Shown: piece by piece, positions 35,878 to 44,673 of the stretch
Layout of the letters: each line of letters begins with the position of its first letter
Numbering within the stretch: position 1 is the first letter of the stretch
Source: Pseudomonas sp. 21
Lineage (GTDB): Bacteria > Pseudomonadota > Gammaproteobacteria > Pseudomonadales > Pseudomonadaceae
NCBI RefSeq assembly: GCF_000955805.1
Contig: NZ_JYOA01000001.1
Coordinates: 474,301 to 538,300 of the forward strand
Reading direction: 5' to 3'
Length of the DNA: 64,000 nucleotides
The notes under the pieces: model-generated
What the model saw: only the letters and a program-made list of their open reading frames with translations
Databases searched by the model: none
What the model was told of the DNA's origin: nothing
Made by a program: the position numbers and the translations under genes

Positions 35878-35996
35878 TGTTTCTCGCTCCGAGGATGACA
35901 AATGCCGCGTCATGCGGCCGATGTCAGCGAGATGGGGGCTTCCCGAACCAATTCAAGGGGTTGGCGAAAAATCGTCGGCACAGCGCCGGCGGACGG

Positions 35997-37235
35997 TCAC
36001 TGCGCCGGCAACTCGATATCGGTGATTTCGCTGGGGCGCAGCGTGTAGCTGGCCTCGCCCGGCCCTTCGATGACCCGACGAATGACAACACGACCGTCGG
36101 CATTCAGGCCGACGAAGACGCCCTCGGCGGTGCGCCCGCGCTCGGTGGTCACGCGCATGCTGCGGTTGGCGTAGCGCTGGGGTGCGGCCAGCAGGCGCTC
36201 CAGGGACAGCCGGCCGCTTTCCGCTGTCGCCGGCGCCGAGGTCCTGGCTGCGGCGGGTGCGGGAGCCGGTGCCGCGGAGACGCTTGCCGCCTTCAAACGC
36301 GGATAGTGGTCACCGCGGACGCCCCAGCCGCGCATCGGATTCTTCTCCAGCTGCACCTGCAGGTCCTGCGTCTCTCCGTCCAACTCGACGGTCAACGGCA
36401 CTTCCTGGAAAGACCGCTGGGTATCCAGGACGGGCAGGCGGCCAATGGCGACGTCACGTCGGGCGAAGCGGCGTTCCAGGTAGTCCTGCAGCACATAGCG
36501 CAGGGTATCGCTGGAATCGAAGCGGGTATCCACCTCGCCATCGCGATAGCGCAGGCGGTCGGTGAAGACTTCGATGCTACCCGACAGCGTGGTCTGCATC
36601 TGGGCCGGCAGGACCAGGTGGAAGACGCCTTCCATGCGGTTGGGCGCCTTGGGCCTCAGGTCCAGGTGCAGGCTGTAGCCACGCTGCAGGCGCACCGCCT
36701 CGGGCAGGTCCTGGCCTGGGGCGAGCCAGCTGACTTCGATTTCCGGCAGGCGGCCGTTGTCGTCGGGCAACACGTCGAGCCGGACCGGGCCGCTGACCGG
36801 TGCGGCCAGGCGCACCTGGACTTCGCGGTGGGCGTAGAAGTCCTGCCCTTCGCGCAGGCTGAGCACGCCATCGATGAACTCGGCCTGCTCGGGCACGAAG
36901 GGCTTGCCGTTGAGTTCGCCGCGCAGGTCGATCGCCAGTTCAGGCTGCACGACCGGTTCGGGCCTGAGCCATTCGAAGCGAAGAATGGCCTCCAGGCGCG
37001 CACTGTCCTGGCTGGCCAGCAGGGTCAGCCCGACCACCAGCGGAATGCAGCCCAGTCCACCGAGGGCGACGGCATTGCGGGCGTGGCGCCAGTGAATCAG
37101 GACGAACAGCAGCGCCAGCGGTGGCAACAGACTGGCGAGCCCCCAGAACAGGCTGCGCTCGAAGGCGCGGGCAATCAGCCAGACGTACGCAGCGAGGATC
37201 AGCAGCAGGCCGAGCAGGATCAGCAACGTGTCCAT
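35997..37235 (-). CDS. Membrane protein of unknown function, downstream of two thioesterases
   Basis: A 412-residue protein with three hydrophobic segments in the first 75 residues (LLILLGLLLILAAYVWLIA; LFWGLASLLPPLALLFVLI; ALGGLGCIPLVVGLTLLAS), then a large beta-rich domain and an Ala/Pro-rich linker before a C-terminal domain (RVTTERGRTAEGVFVGLNAD). It follows the PaaI gene with no gap, so it is in that operon. I recognise no named family. Confidence 0.7.
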   Translation of the reverse strand: MDTLLILLGLLLILAAYVWLIARAFERSLFWGLASLLPPLALLFVLIHWRHARNAVALGGLGCIPLVVGLTLLASQDSARLEAILRFEWLRPEPVVQPELAIDLRGELNGKPFVPEQAEFIDGVLSLREGQDFYAHREVQVRLAAPVSGPVRLDVLPDDNGRLPEIEVSWLAPGQDLPEAVRLQRGYSLHLDLRPKAPNRMEGVFHLVLPAQMQTTLSGSIEVFTDRLRYRDGEVDTRFDSSDTLRYVLQDYLERRFARRDVAIGRLPVLDTQRSFQEVPLTVELDGETQDLQVQLEKNPMRGWGVRGDHYPRLKAASVSAAPAPAPAAARTSAPATAESGRLSLERLLAAPQRYANRSMRVTTERGRTAEGVFVGLNADGRVVIRRVIEGPGEASYTLRPSEITDIELPAQ

Positions 37236-37682
37236 TCAGGCGCCATCGACCTTGAAGTGCGCGCGGGCGGTGGCGATGGGCTCGGTGCGGGTCGTCTGCC
37301 AGGCGGTGATGGCGACGTTGGCCACGCGCCGGCCCTGGCGCCAGACCTGGCATTGCGCGTAGGTATCGCGGAAGTGCCCGGCGCGCAGGTAGTCGATGGA
37401 GAAGTCGATGATCTTGGGCATGTGCGGGATGCCCATGAACATCAGCAGGTGCAGCAACGCCGATTGCTCCATGAAGCCGGCGATCACCCCGCCATGCAGG
37501 GCCGGCAGCGTCGGGTTGCCGATGTTGTCCGGGTTGGCCGGCAGGTGGAAGATCGCGTCGTCGCCCAGGCGCAGGCAGCGGATGCCCAGCAGCCTGGCGT
37601 AGGGAATCATCTCCAGCAGCGGGTCGTAGTTCTTGCTGTCGTGCGCCGCACGCACCATCGCCTCGATATTCACCGCGCTCAT
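37236..37682 (-). CDS. PaaI-type hotdog thioesterase, second of two
   Basis: A 148-residue hotdog-fold protein (LPALHGGVIAGFMEQSALLH with the HGGV catalytic segment; IDFSIDYLRAG). Such enzymes hydrolyse aryl- or acyl-CoA thioesters. It overlaps the upstream hotdog gene by ATGA; the two may form a mixed oligomer. Confidence 0.82.
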   Translation of the reverse strand: MSAVNIEAMVRAAHDSKNYDPLLEMIPYARLLGIRCLRLGDDAIFHLPANPDNIGNPTLPALHGGVIAGFMEQSALLHLLMFMGIPHMPKIIDFSIDYLRAGHFRDTYAQCQVWRQGRRVANVAITAWQTTRTEPIATARAHFKVDGA

Positions 37683-38152
37683 CCCTGGCCTCCATCGACA
37701 TCACGCTTCACGGCGCCGGCGGAAACCGCCTTGCCCATGCGCATGAAGGTGCCGACCACGTGGGCGATGGGTTCCGAGGGGTCGTCCTGGTAGGCGTAGC
37801 CGCGGGTGAAGATGATGTTCGGGGTGACCCGGTAGCACTCGGCAAACCCGTAGACGTCCTTGTGCGGCTGCGCCGGGTGCATGTAGTCGATGCGCAGGTC
37901 CAGGGTCGGGCAGATCTCGAATTGCGGCAGCACGCAGACGGTGGAGATGCCGCAGGTGGTGTCCATCAGCGTGGTGATGGCGCCGCCGTGGATCACGCCG
38001 GTCTCCGGATTGCCGACGATGGCCTCACTGTAGGGAAGCCGCAGGGTCAGGCCGGAAGCATCCGCCGCGTGTGCGCTGATGCCCAGCAACTGGCAGTGGC
38101 GCAGCGCCGACAGGAAGCGTTGGGCGCGCTCCAGGAGTGGGTTTTCGGACAT
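37679..38152 (-). CDS. PaaI-type hotdog thioesterase, first of two
   Basis: A 157-residue hotdog protein with the canonical ETGVIHGGAITTLMDTTCG catalytic stretch and LDLRIDYMHPA. Short start at 38152 (MSENPLLERAQRF) preferred; the longer frame lacks homology. First gene of a three-gene operon with the second thioesterase and the membrane protein. Confidence 0.85.
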   Translation of the reverse strand: MSENPLLERAQRFLSALRHCQLLGISAHAADASGLTLRLPYSEAIVGNPETGVIHGGAITTLMDTTCGISTVCVLPQFEICPTLDLRIDYMHPAQPHKDVYGFAECYRVTPNIIFTRGYAYQDDPSEPIAHVVGTFMRMGKAVSAGAVKRDVDGGQG

Positions 38153-38313
38153 GGGAGGGGTCGACCGATTGACTGCACGGGGCCGCATCATACCCCGTGC
38201 GTTGTCACTCCTGCAGTGATGGATTAAAGGGCCTGCGGAATATTCGTTGAACTAATTCACACAACCTCTGTTCAAAGGGCTAACACCAGGAAAGCCGCAC
38301 ATGGAGGCTCCGC

Positions 38314-38535
38314 ATGAAAAAAACCCTTCCCTTCGCTCTGCTGATCGTTGCCGGTCTCGGCCTTGCCGCCTGCGACAAGAAAGAAGAGCCGAAAGCGCCG
38401 GCCGCACCCGCCGCGACCGAGCAGCCGGCAACTCCGGCGCCGACCACCCCGCCGGCACCTGAGGCAGCCCCGGCTACTCCGGCTGCCCCGGCCACCGCGC
38501 CGCAGGAGCCCGCCGGCGAGCAGAAGCAGCAGTAA
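38314..38535 (+). CDS. Small Ala/Pro-rich lipoprotein
   Basis: A 73-residue protein with a lipoprotein signal (MKKTLPFALLIVAGLGLAAC, lipobox GLAAC, cysteine 20) and a mature tail of alternating Ala, Pro and Thr, presumably extended and lying between envelope layers. GGAGG stands upstream of the ATG. Similar short lipoproteins occur across Pseudomonas; function unknown. Confidence 0.8.
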   Translation: MKKTLPFALLIVAGLGLAACDKKEEPKAPAAPAATEQPATPAPTTPPAPEAAPATPAAPATAPQEPAGEQKQQ

Positions 38536-38554
38536 CAGCGCTTCCGCCGCACAC

Positions 38555-38587
38555 AACAAGGCCCGCATTTTGCGGGCCTTGTCGTTT
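38555..38587 (+). terminator. Terminator of the small lipoprotein gene
   Basis: AACAAGGCCCGCA, TTT, TGCGGGCCTTGTCGTTTTT. Confidence 0.85.
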
Positions 38588-38601
38588 TTGTCGTTTACCG
38601 G

Positions 38602-39363
38602 TCAGCCGCTGGGGGGAATGTCGTTGTCCCGTGGCGCGTCGCCCTGCAGCGTCGGCGTGTAGACCATCACGTGGAGCACGCTGGAGTGGAATTCACGCTG
38701 GTACAGCACGCCGACCACCCCCGCCGTCACCAGCATGAAGATCCACGGGTTGATGAACCAGGCGAGCATGGCCAGGGCGAAATAATAGGTCCGCAGTCCC
38801 TGGTTGAACTGGTGCGCCGCCAGCGACACCACGCGCGCCGCCCGCTCGGCGAAGGACTTGCGCTCCAGCTCACCGACATTGCGCTCCCCCACCATGGGCG
38901 CCGACCCGATCAGCACCGCCGCGAAGTTGTACTGGCGCATGCACCAGCTGAAGGTGAAGAAGGCATAGACGAACACCACCGCCAGGCACAGCAGCTTGAG
39001 CTCCGACAGGCCGCGGGTCGGCGCCGTGACGAAGGGCAGGTCGGCCAGCACGGAGATCGTGCGCTCGGCAGAACCCAGCAGGGTGAGGATGCCGGCCAGG
39101 ATGATCAGGGTGCTGGAAGCGAAGAAAGATGCGTTGCGCTCCAGGTTGCCAATCACGCTGGCGTCGGCCACGCGGTTGTCGCGTAGCAGCACGCGGCGCA
39201 TCCAGTCCTGGCGGTAAAGGTGCAGCACGCTGGCCAGGCACGCGGTGTCGCGGGCCTTGGTCTTGGCGTAGCGGGTGTAGCCGATCCAGCAGAAGAGGAA
39301 CCAGAGGATGGCGAGCAGGTTCCAGAAATACTGGATGTCGAACAGGTCGACGACGTCGGTCAT
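38602..39363 (-). CDS. DUF599 membrane protein
   Basis: A 253-residue inner-membrane protein with four hydrophobic segments. DUF599 landmarks: DWMRRVLLRDNRVADASVIG, NLERNASFFASSTLIILAG and FTFSWCMRQYNFAAVLIGS. Function unknown. It is the last core gene before the catabolic cluster. Confidence 0.8.
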   Translation of the reverse strand: MTDVVDLFDIQYFWNLLAILWFLFCWIGYTRYAKTKARDTACLASVLHLYRQDWMRRVLLRDNRVADASVIGNLERNASFFASSTLIILAGILTLLGSAERTISVLADLPFVTAPTRGLSELKLLCLAVVFVYAFFTFSWCMRQYNFAAVLIGSAPMVGERNVGELERKSFAERAARVVSLAAHQFNQGLRTYYFALAMLAWFINPWIFMLVTAGVVGVLYQREFHSSVLHVMVYTPTLQGDAPRDNDIPPSG

Positions 39364-39543
39364 GGATTTCCTTGCGATTCGAGGCGGGATGAAGTCAATA
39401 CGCAGCCGATAGACGCCAGATCCTGCCCGCGAGACACCAATTCCACTGCCCGGGACAACGCCCCTCGCCCTCAGCGCCCACCCACCAGCATTGCCTTTCC
39501 AGGACCGACCAGGCCATCTGGGTTTCTGAATAAAAAACCAATA

Positions 39544-39571
39544 TTGACGATTTCATCATTTTTGTTAGATT
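39544..39571 (+). promoter_or_regulatory. Possible sigma-70 promoter of monooxygenase A
   Basis: TTGACG (39544-39549), 16 nt, TAGATT (39566-39571), 55 bp before the ATG at 39627. This A/T-rich patch stands out in a GC-rich region. The rest of 39364-39543 shows nothing recognisable. Confidence 0.4.
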
Positions 39572-39626
39572 CCGCTCCACCCGGATCAGCAGCATCCGGG
39601 CCCACTTTCTGGCTGCGGACCTTCCA

Positions 39627-41207
39627 ATGCATAACAACAACGAGTTCCTCCCCGAATCCGTCGACGTCCTGGTGATCGGCAATGGCCCGGTCGGCGCGAC
39701 GCTGGCTTCCCTGCTGGGCCGCCATGGCGTGGACGCCCTGGTGATCGACAAGGCCCACGGCATCCTGCCCATGCCCCGCGCGATTGCCCTGGACAACGAA
39801 GCGCTGCGCATCCTCCAGCTCGCCGGGCTGGAGGAAGACGCGTTCGAAACCGTGGTCATCCCCCAGGTGAAGATGCACTGCCCCATCGTCGGCCAGTTCG
39901 GCCAGGCCAACACCAGCGGCCGCATCGACGGACACCACAAGCTGGTGACCTTCTACCAGCCGGATCTCGAACAGGCGATGCGCCGGCAGGCCCGGCACTA
40001 CCGGAACCTTCGCCGCCTGGGAGGCCTGGAGCTGCAGGCGTTCACCCAGGACGGCGGCGGTGTCAGCGCCACCCTGGTCGATGAAGCCGGCGCGCAGCAC
40101 CACGTACGTTGCCGCTATCTGGTCGGGGCGGACGGCGCAAGTTCGCGGGTGCGCGGGTTGATCGGCCAGGAGTTCAGCGGCCAGAGCTATTCCGAGGACT
40201 GGCTGATCGTCGACGCCGGATCGCGCCAGGGAAAGGCCATCGACCACGTCGAATTCCTCTGCGACCACCGCCGGCCGACACCCCACATGCCTGCCCCCGG
40301 TGGACGCGAGCGCTGGGAATTCATGCTCCGCCCCGGCGAAACCCGCGACGAGATGGAAGACCAGGAACGCATACGCGCCCTGCTGGCGCCCTGGATCGAA
40401 CCGCAGCAGCTGACGATCGAACGCCAGGCGGTCTATCGCTTCCACGCCCGCTGCTGCGAACGCTTCCAGCAGGGCCGGGTATTCCTCGTCGGTGACGCTG
40501 CGCACATCACCCCGCCCTTCGTCGGCCAGGGACTGGTCGCCGGTTTGCGCGACGTGGCCAACCTGGCCTGGAAACTTTCCTGGGTCCTGCAGGGACGCGC
40601 CAAGCCGCAGATACTCGACAGCTACGATCAGGAGCGCCAGCCCCACGCGCGGGAGATGATCGACCTGGCCAAGCTCATGGGTCGCCTGGTCATGCCCGGC
40701 AATGCCCTGGCCGCGGTCTTGATCCACGGCCTGATGAAGACGCTGCGGCTGATCCCGGCAGCGCGGCGGCACTTCGAGGAGCTGGACATCAAGCCCAGGC
40801 ACCGCTTCCGCCGCGGCCTGTTCGTACCCAGCCCGCGGCGTGCGCGGCTGGTCAGCGGCGGGCTGTTCCCCCAGGGCTGGGTACGCAATGCCGGGCGCAT
40901 CTGCCTGAGCGACCAGTTGCTGGGCGACCGCCTGCAACTGGTCGGCCTGGGCACCGACCCGCGCCACTGGCTCGACGCGGCGCAACAGCAGCAATGGCTG
41001 GAACTGGGCGGCAGCTTCCTGCAGATCGGCCATGCCCGCGACGACAGCCGCGCGGATCTCGCCGAAACCCTCGACGGCGCATTGCTCGCACCCTGGCCCG
41101 ATCCGGCGCTGGCGGTGGTGCGCCCGGACCGCATCATCATGCACCAGGGCCGGCCCGAGCAGGCCGCCGAGCTGCTGCGCCATTGCCAGGCGCTGCTGCG
41201 GCCATGA
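39627..41207 (+). CDS. FAD-dependent aromatic hydroxylase A (MhpA-like)
   Basis: A 526-residue class A flavoprotein monooxygenase. The FAD Rossmann motif is VLVIGNGPVGATLASLLGRH (about residues 15-34); the DG motif is YLVGADGASSRVR; the GD motif is VFLVGDAAHITPPFVGQGLV. The MhpA-like region PRAIALDNEALRILQLAGLE suggests ortho-hydroxylation of a substituted phenol with NADH or NADPH. The first codons (AAC AAC AAC) form an AAnAAnAA Crc-type motif. It is the only leftmost plus-strand enzyme of the cluster and is followed by a TetR gene 55 bp on. Confidence 0.83.
   Translation: MHNNNEFLPESVDVLVIGNGPVGATLASLLGRHGVDALVIDKAHGILPMPRAIALDNEALRILQLAGLEEDAFETVVIPQVKMHCPIVGQFGQANTSGRIDGHHKLVTFYQPDLEQAMRRQARHYRNLRRLGGLELQAFTQDGGGVSATLVDEAGAQHHVRCRYLVGADGASSRVRGLIGQEFSGQSYSEDWLIVDAGSRQGKAIDHVEFLCDHRRPTPHMPAPGGRERWEFMLRPGETRDEMEDQERIRALLAPWIEPQQLTIERQAVYRFHARCCERFQQGRVFLVGDAAHITPPFVGQGLVAGLRDVANLAWKLSWVLQGRAKPQILDSYDQERQPHAREMIDLAKLMGRLVMPGNALAAVLIHGLMKTLRLIPAARRHFEELDIKPRHRFRRGLFVPSPRRARLVSGGLFPQGWVRNAGRICLSDQLLGDRLQLVGLGTDPRHWLDAAQQQQWLELGGSFLQIGHARDDSRADLAETLDGALLAPWPDPALAVVRPDRIIMHQGRPEQAAELLRHCQALLRP
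39633..39640 (+). promoter_or_regulatory. Candidate Hfq/Crc site, monooxygenase A
   Basis: AACAACAA occupies codons 3-5 of the ATG at 39627. Binding over the first codons is a usual Hfq/Crc position. Confidence 0.55.
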
Positions 41208-41262
41208 GCGGGTACCGGTCGGCCATGGGCATCCCGTATCATCGCCGCAGCCCCGCAGACGA

Positions 41263-41919
41263 ATGACCGCCATGACCGACCGCCAGCTCCGCGAAGACGA
41301 CAGCGAACCGCTCACCCGCGGCCACAAGAAGCGCGCCCGCACCCGCCAGGGCCTGCTCGATGCGGCACTGCGGGTGTTCGCCCGGCAGGACATCGCGGCC
41401 ACGGTGTTCCAGGACCTGGCCGCCGAGGCGCAGGTCTCTACCGGCACCATCTACAACTACTTCAGGACGCGGGAGGAGCTGGCCGAGGCGGTGGGCATCT
41501 CACTGGCCAGCGACTTCTCCGAGACCATCAGCCAGCTCAGTGTCGGTATTTCCAGCGGTTCCCGGCGACTGGCCATCGGCGTGCGCATGTTCGTCCTGCA
41601 CGCGCAGTCCGACCCGCAATGGGCCAGTGCGCTGCTGCGGGTGATCCACTATGACCAGGCCATGCATTCGACGCTGGCCGGGCATGTTCGCGACGACCTG
41701 CGCGGCGGGCTGGCCGAAGGCGTCTTCCACTACGCGAACGAAGACGTCGCCCTGGACCTGGTGATTGCCGGCGCCACCGGGGCCATCCGCGCCAGCCTCG
41801 AGGGCCGGGCGCCGGAGGGCCAGGACATCCTGCTCGTCGAGATGGTCCTGCGCGCCCTCGGCGCCACGCCCGCCAGGGCGGCGAAGATAGCCGCCCTGCC
41901 CTTGCCGCAGGCGGGCTGA
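41263..41919 (+). CDS. TetR-family regulator in the catabolic cluster
   Basis: A 218-residue repressor with the TetR HTH at about residues 25-70 (LLDAALRVFARQDIAATVFQ, LAAEAQVSTGTIYNYFRTRE). The C-terminal ligand domain is not further classified. It is co-directional with hydroxylase A (gap 55 bp) and converges on the OYE-type gene. It likely responds to the pathway substrate or an intermediate. Confidence 0.8.
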   Translation: MTAMTDRQLREDDSEPLTRGHKKRARTRQGLLDAALRVFARQDIAATVFQDLAAEAQVSTGTIYNYFRTREELAEAVGISLASDFSETISQLSVGISSGSRRLAIGVRMFVLHAQSDPQWASALLRVIHYDQAMHSTLAGHVRDDLRGGLAEGVFHYANEDVALDLVIAGATGAIRASLEGRAPEGQDILLVEMVLRALGATPARAAKIAALPLPQAG

Positions 41920-41926
41920 GCGCGCC

Positions 41927-43156
41927 TCAGGCCTGCGCGACCCAGCGCCGGTAGCGGCGCGACAGCTTGCGCAACTTCAGCTGATTGCCGATCAACGCCA
42001 GCAGCGGCGAAGTCCGCGGATTGGTCGGGCGTCCCTGGCCGAGCAGCGTCAGCTGCTTCTTCACCACCGACTGGGTCGCCACGGCGGCGAAGGCCTTGTT
42101 CTTCCACGCCACGACTATCGGTTCGACCTGCGCGCCCTCGCCAGCCTGCCAGCGCCGTGGCAGCGCTGGATCGACCGCCAGCGCGGTGGCCATCCCCACC
42201 ATCGCCACCGGCCCCAGCAGGGCACGCTCGGCGACCTCGCGCCGGCGAATGCCGCCGGTGACCATGAGCGGCATGCGCGCCGTCGCGGCGATGCGCTCGG
42301 CAAATTCGAGGAAGTAGGCCTCCCGCGCCAGCGTGCTGCCGTCGCGGGTCTGGCCCTGCATCGCCGGGCTCTCATAGCTGCCGCCGGACAGCTCGACCAG
42401 GTCCACGCCCCGGTCATTGAGCAGGCGCACCACGGCCTCGGCATCCTCCGCCGCGAAACCGCCACGCTGGAAATCAGCCGAGTTGAGCTTCACCGCCACG
42501 CAGAATTCCGGTGCCACCCGCTCGCGGATCGCCTCCACCGTGCGCACCAGGATGCGCGCGCGGTTCTCCAGGCAGCCTCCCCAGTCGTCTTCGCGCCGGT
42601 TGCTCAGCGGCGAAAGGAACTGGCTGAACAAGTAGCCGTGCGCAGCGTGTACCTGCACGCCGGTGAACCCCGCGCGCTCGGCCAACAGCGCGGTATTCAG
42701 GTAACGCTGGATCAACCCGTCGATTTCCGCGCCGGACAACGCACGCGGCTGCGCGAAGACACCCTTCAGCCCGGGAATGTCCACGGCGATGGCCGAAGGC
42801 CCCAGGGCTTGCTGGCCCAGGTCGGCCATCAGCTGGCGGCCCGGGTGGTTGATCTGCATCCAGGCCTGCGCGCCCTGGCTGCGGCACGCCTCGGCCCAGC
42901 GCCTGAAACGCGGCAGCAGGCGGTCATCTTCCAGGACCACGCCGGCCGGGCCAGTGAGCGCGCGGCGATCGACCATCACGTTGCCGGTGATGATCAACCC
43001 GGCGCCGCCCTCGGCCCAGCTTCGGTACAGACGCAACAAAGTGTCGCCGGGAGCGTGGTCGGCATCGGCGAGGTTTTCCTCCATCGCCGCCTTGGCGATG
43101 CGGTTGCGGATCACCTGCCCGTTGGGCAGGCGCAACGGTTCGAACAGGGTGCTCAT
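41927..43156 (-). CDS. Old Yellow Enzyme-type NADH:flavin oxidoreductase
   Basis: A 409-residue FMN TIM barrel of the NemA / 2,4-dienoyl-CoA-reductase type without the C-terminal Fe-S/FAD domains. Landmarks are LFEPLRLPNGQVIRNRIAKA, WMQINHPGRQL and the active-site VQVHAAHGYLFSQFLSPLSN (HxxH and Tyr), then RREDDWGGCLENRARIL. It could reduce a conjugated enone or dienoate formed after ring cleavage. Last gene of the minus-strand operon, 30 nt after the amidohydrolase gene. Confidence 0.82.
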   Translation of the reverse strand: MSTLFEPLRLPNGQVIRNRIAKAAMEENLADADHAPGDTLLRLYRSWAEGGAGLIITGNVMVDRRALTGPAGVVLEDDRLLPRFRRWAEACRSQGAQAWMQINHPGRQLMADLGQQALGPSAIAVDIPGLKGVFAQPRALSGAEIDGLIQRYLNTALLAERAGFTGVQVHAAHGYLFSQFLSPLSNRREDDWGGCLENRARILVRTVEAIRERVAPEFCVAVKLNSADFQRGGFAAEDAEAVVRLLNDRGVDLVELSGGSYESPAMQGQTRDGSTLAREAYFLEFAERIAATARMPLMVTGGIRRREVAERALLGPVAMVGMATALAVDPALPRRWQAGEGAQVEPIVVAWKNKAFAAVATQSVVKKQLTLLGQGRPTNPRTSPLLALIGNQLKLRKLSRRYRRWVAQA

Positions 43157-43186
43157 GGATTCGCTTCTCCGGTAGTGGGCCCTGGC

Positions 43187-44260
43187 TCAACGACTGCGCA
43201 CGCGCTCGACATAGGCGCCGAGCGGGCGGGTGAGGCTGCGCTTGATCCGGCTGGCGAACGACTCGCCACTATGGATCGGCGCGGGCACCACCTGCTCGCG
43301 GGCGTTCCGGTACTGCGGGAACAGGCTCAGTGCGTGGCCGCGGTTGATCCCGTAGCGCTGCGTGTCCGACCACAGGGTGTTCTGCTCCAGCGTCTGGCAG
43401 GACAGCGTGGTGACCGGCGCCGGGGCGAAGGGGAAGTCGCTGCCGAAGAGAATCTGCGAGGGCTCCACCAGTTCCTTGAGCGCCGCCATGGAGTAGCGCG
43501 ACGGCGACAGCGCCGTGTCGAAATAGAAGCGCTTGAGGTAGGTCATCACCCCCTGCGGGGCCTTGTCCTGGAACTGCGGCAGGGCGTTGGCCAGGGACAC
43601 GCGCCAGGCCACGTAGGGCAGGAAGCCACCGCCATGGGCGAGGATCCAGCGGATGCGCGGGTACTTCTCCAGCGTGCCGGTGAGAATCAGGTTCACCGCC
43701 GCGCGCGTGGTGTCGCAAAGGAATTCGACCAGGAAGCCCGGCGCGGCGATGCCCAGCTTCTCGCTGCTCTCGTGCATGTTCGGGTGGACGAAGACGATGG
43801 CCGCCCGGCGGTCCAGCTCGGCCATCAGTTCATCGAAACGCTCATCGCCGAGGAACACGCCATCGGTACTGCCCAGCAGCACCACGCCTTCGGCCTTGAG
43901 TTCATCCAGTGCACGGATGGCTTCGCGGCACGCCGCCTCGGTGAAGGGCGTGGGCAGCACGGCGAAGTTGCCGAAGCGCCCCGGATGATCGCTGCGCATC
44001 TGCGCGGCGAAGTCGTTGCAGCGCATCGCCAGCTCGCGGGCCTGCTCCACTCCGCCGCCGAAATGCACGCCCGGCGCCGACAGCGAGGTGATGGCGGTCT
44101 GGATGCCGTTGAGGTCCATCACCTCGATGGACTTCTGTGGCGACCATTTCGGCAGCGGCGCACCGGCCACCCTGTCCAGGCCCTTCTTCGCCATGACCTC
44201 GACGAAGGCCGGCGGGATGATGTGGTGGTGCACGTCGATTCGACCTTGTTGGATCGTCAT
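43187..44260 (-). CDS. Amidohydrolase-superfamily enzyme (ACMSD / aromatic decarboxylase type)
   Basis: A 357-residue TIM-barrel metalloenzyme. Metal ligands are visible in IDVHHHIIPPAF (HxH), VFVHPNMHES, WILAHGGGFLPY and FGSDFPF. This is the amidohydrolase-2 group with ACMSD, gamma-resorcylate and 5-carboxyvanillate decarboxylases, and LigY-like C-C hydrolases, so it could decarboxylate an aromatic acid or hydrolyse a meta-cleavage product. Its start reads AAGGACAACAACAATG: ribosome-binding site and Crc motif run into the ATG. Confidence 0.8.
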   Translation of the reverse strand: MTIQQGRIDVHHHIIPPAFVEVMAKKGLDRVAGAPLPKWSPQKSIEVMDLNGIQTAITSLSAPGVHFGGGVEQARELAMRCNDFAAQMRSDHPGRFGNFAVLPTPFTEAACREAIRALDELKAEGVVLLGSTDGVFLGDERFDELMAELDRRAAIVFVHPNMHESSEKLGIAAPGFLVEFLCDTTRAAVNLILTGTLEKYPRIRWILAHGGGFLPYVAWRVSLANALPQFQDKAPQGVMTYLKRFYFDTALSPSRYSMAALKELVEPSQILFGSDFPFAPAPVTTLSCQTLEQNTLWSDTQRYGINRGHALSLFPQYRNAREQVVPAPIHSGESFASRIKRSLTRPLGAYVERVRSR

Positions 44261-44267
44261 TGTTGTT
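44260..44267 (-). promoter_or_regulatory. Candidate Hfq/Crc site, amidohydrolase gene
   Basis: AACAACAA lies between the AAGGA ribosome-binding site and the ATG, its last base being the A of the start codon. Confidence 0.65.
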
Positions 44268-44290
44268 GTCCTTGTGTGATCCGGGATGGG

Positions 44291-44671
44291 CTAGGCAGCA
44301 CGGGCAATCTTCATGGCCTCGTTGAACCACAGGGCCACCGCGAAGCGCCCCTGTAACTGGCACTGCCCGCCTTCGACGGCGCGCAGCATGTCAGTCTCGT
44401 CGCGGCTGAGCATCACCCGCAACGCATCCGCGCTACGCTGCCAGTGCTGGATGAAGTCCGGCCGGCGGTGCTCGCCACGGTGCAGGCTGAGCACCCCGCC
44501 GCGCAGCTGGTAATAGCCGCCGACGCCATCGGCCGTGCGGATCTGCAGCACGAAGGAGTCCTCGTGCAGCAGCTCGCGCAGGCGCGCCGAGCGACGTTCG
44601 GCGCGGCGCAGCAACGGGATGGACGCCAACAGCAGCAGGCGCAGTTTCAGTGAATCGATGAACAGGCTCAT
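44291..44671 (-). CDS. Small SCP2-like (sterol-carrier-like) protein
   Basis: A 126-residue protein: a hydrophobic N-terminal helix (MSLFIDSLKLRLLLLASIPL), then a beta-alpha domain (DSFVLQIRTADGVGGYYQLR, GGVLSLHRGEHRRPDFIQHW, RFAVALWFNEAMKIAR) whose pattern resembles SCP2 lipid-binding domains. That would fit binding of a hydrophobic substrate. It lies 2 nt after hydroxylase B, so is clearly co-transcribed. The family call is by eye and moderate. Confidence 0.55.
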   Translation of the reverse strand: MSLFIDSLKLRLLLLASIPLLRRAERRSARLRELLHEDSFVLQIRTADGVGGYYQLRGGVLSLHRGEHRRPDFIQHWQRSADALRVMLSRDETDMLRAVEGGQCQLQGRFAVALWFNEAMKIARAA

Positions 44672-44673
44672 GG

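Noticed and set aside
34075-35898. 607-codon open frame opposite htpG
   Set aside because: It is the antisense of a certain gene; long antisense frames are expected at this GC content and codon bias.
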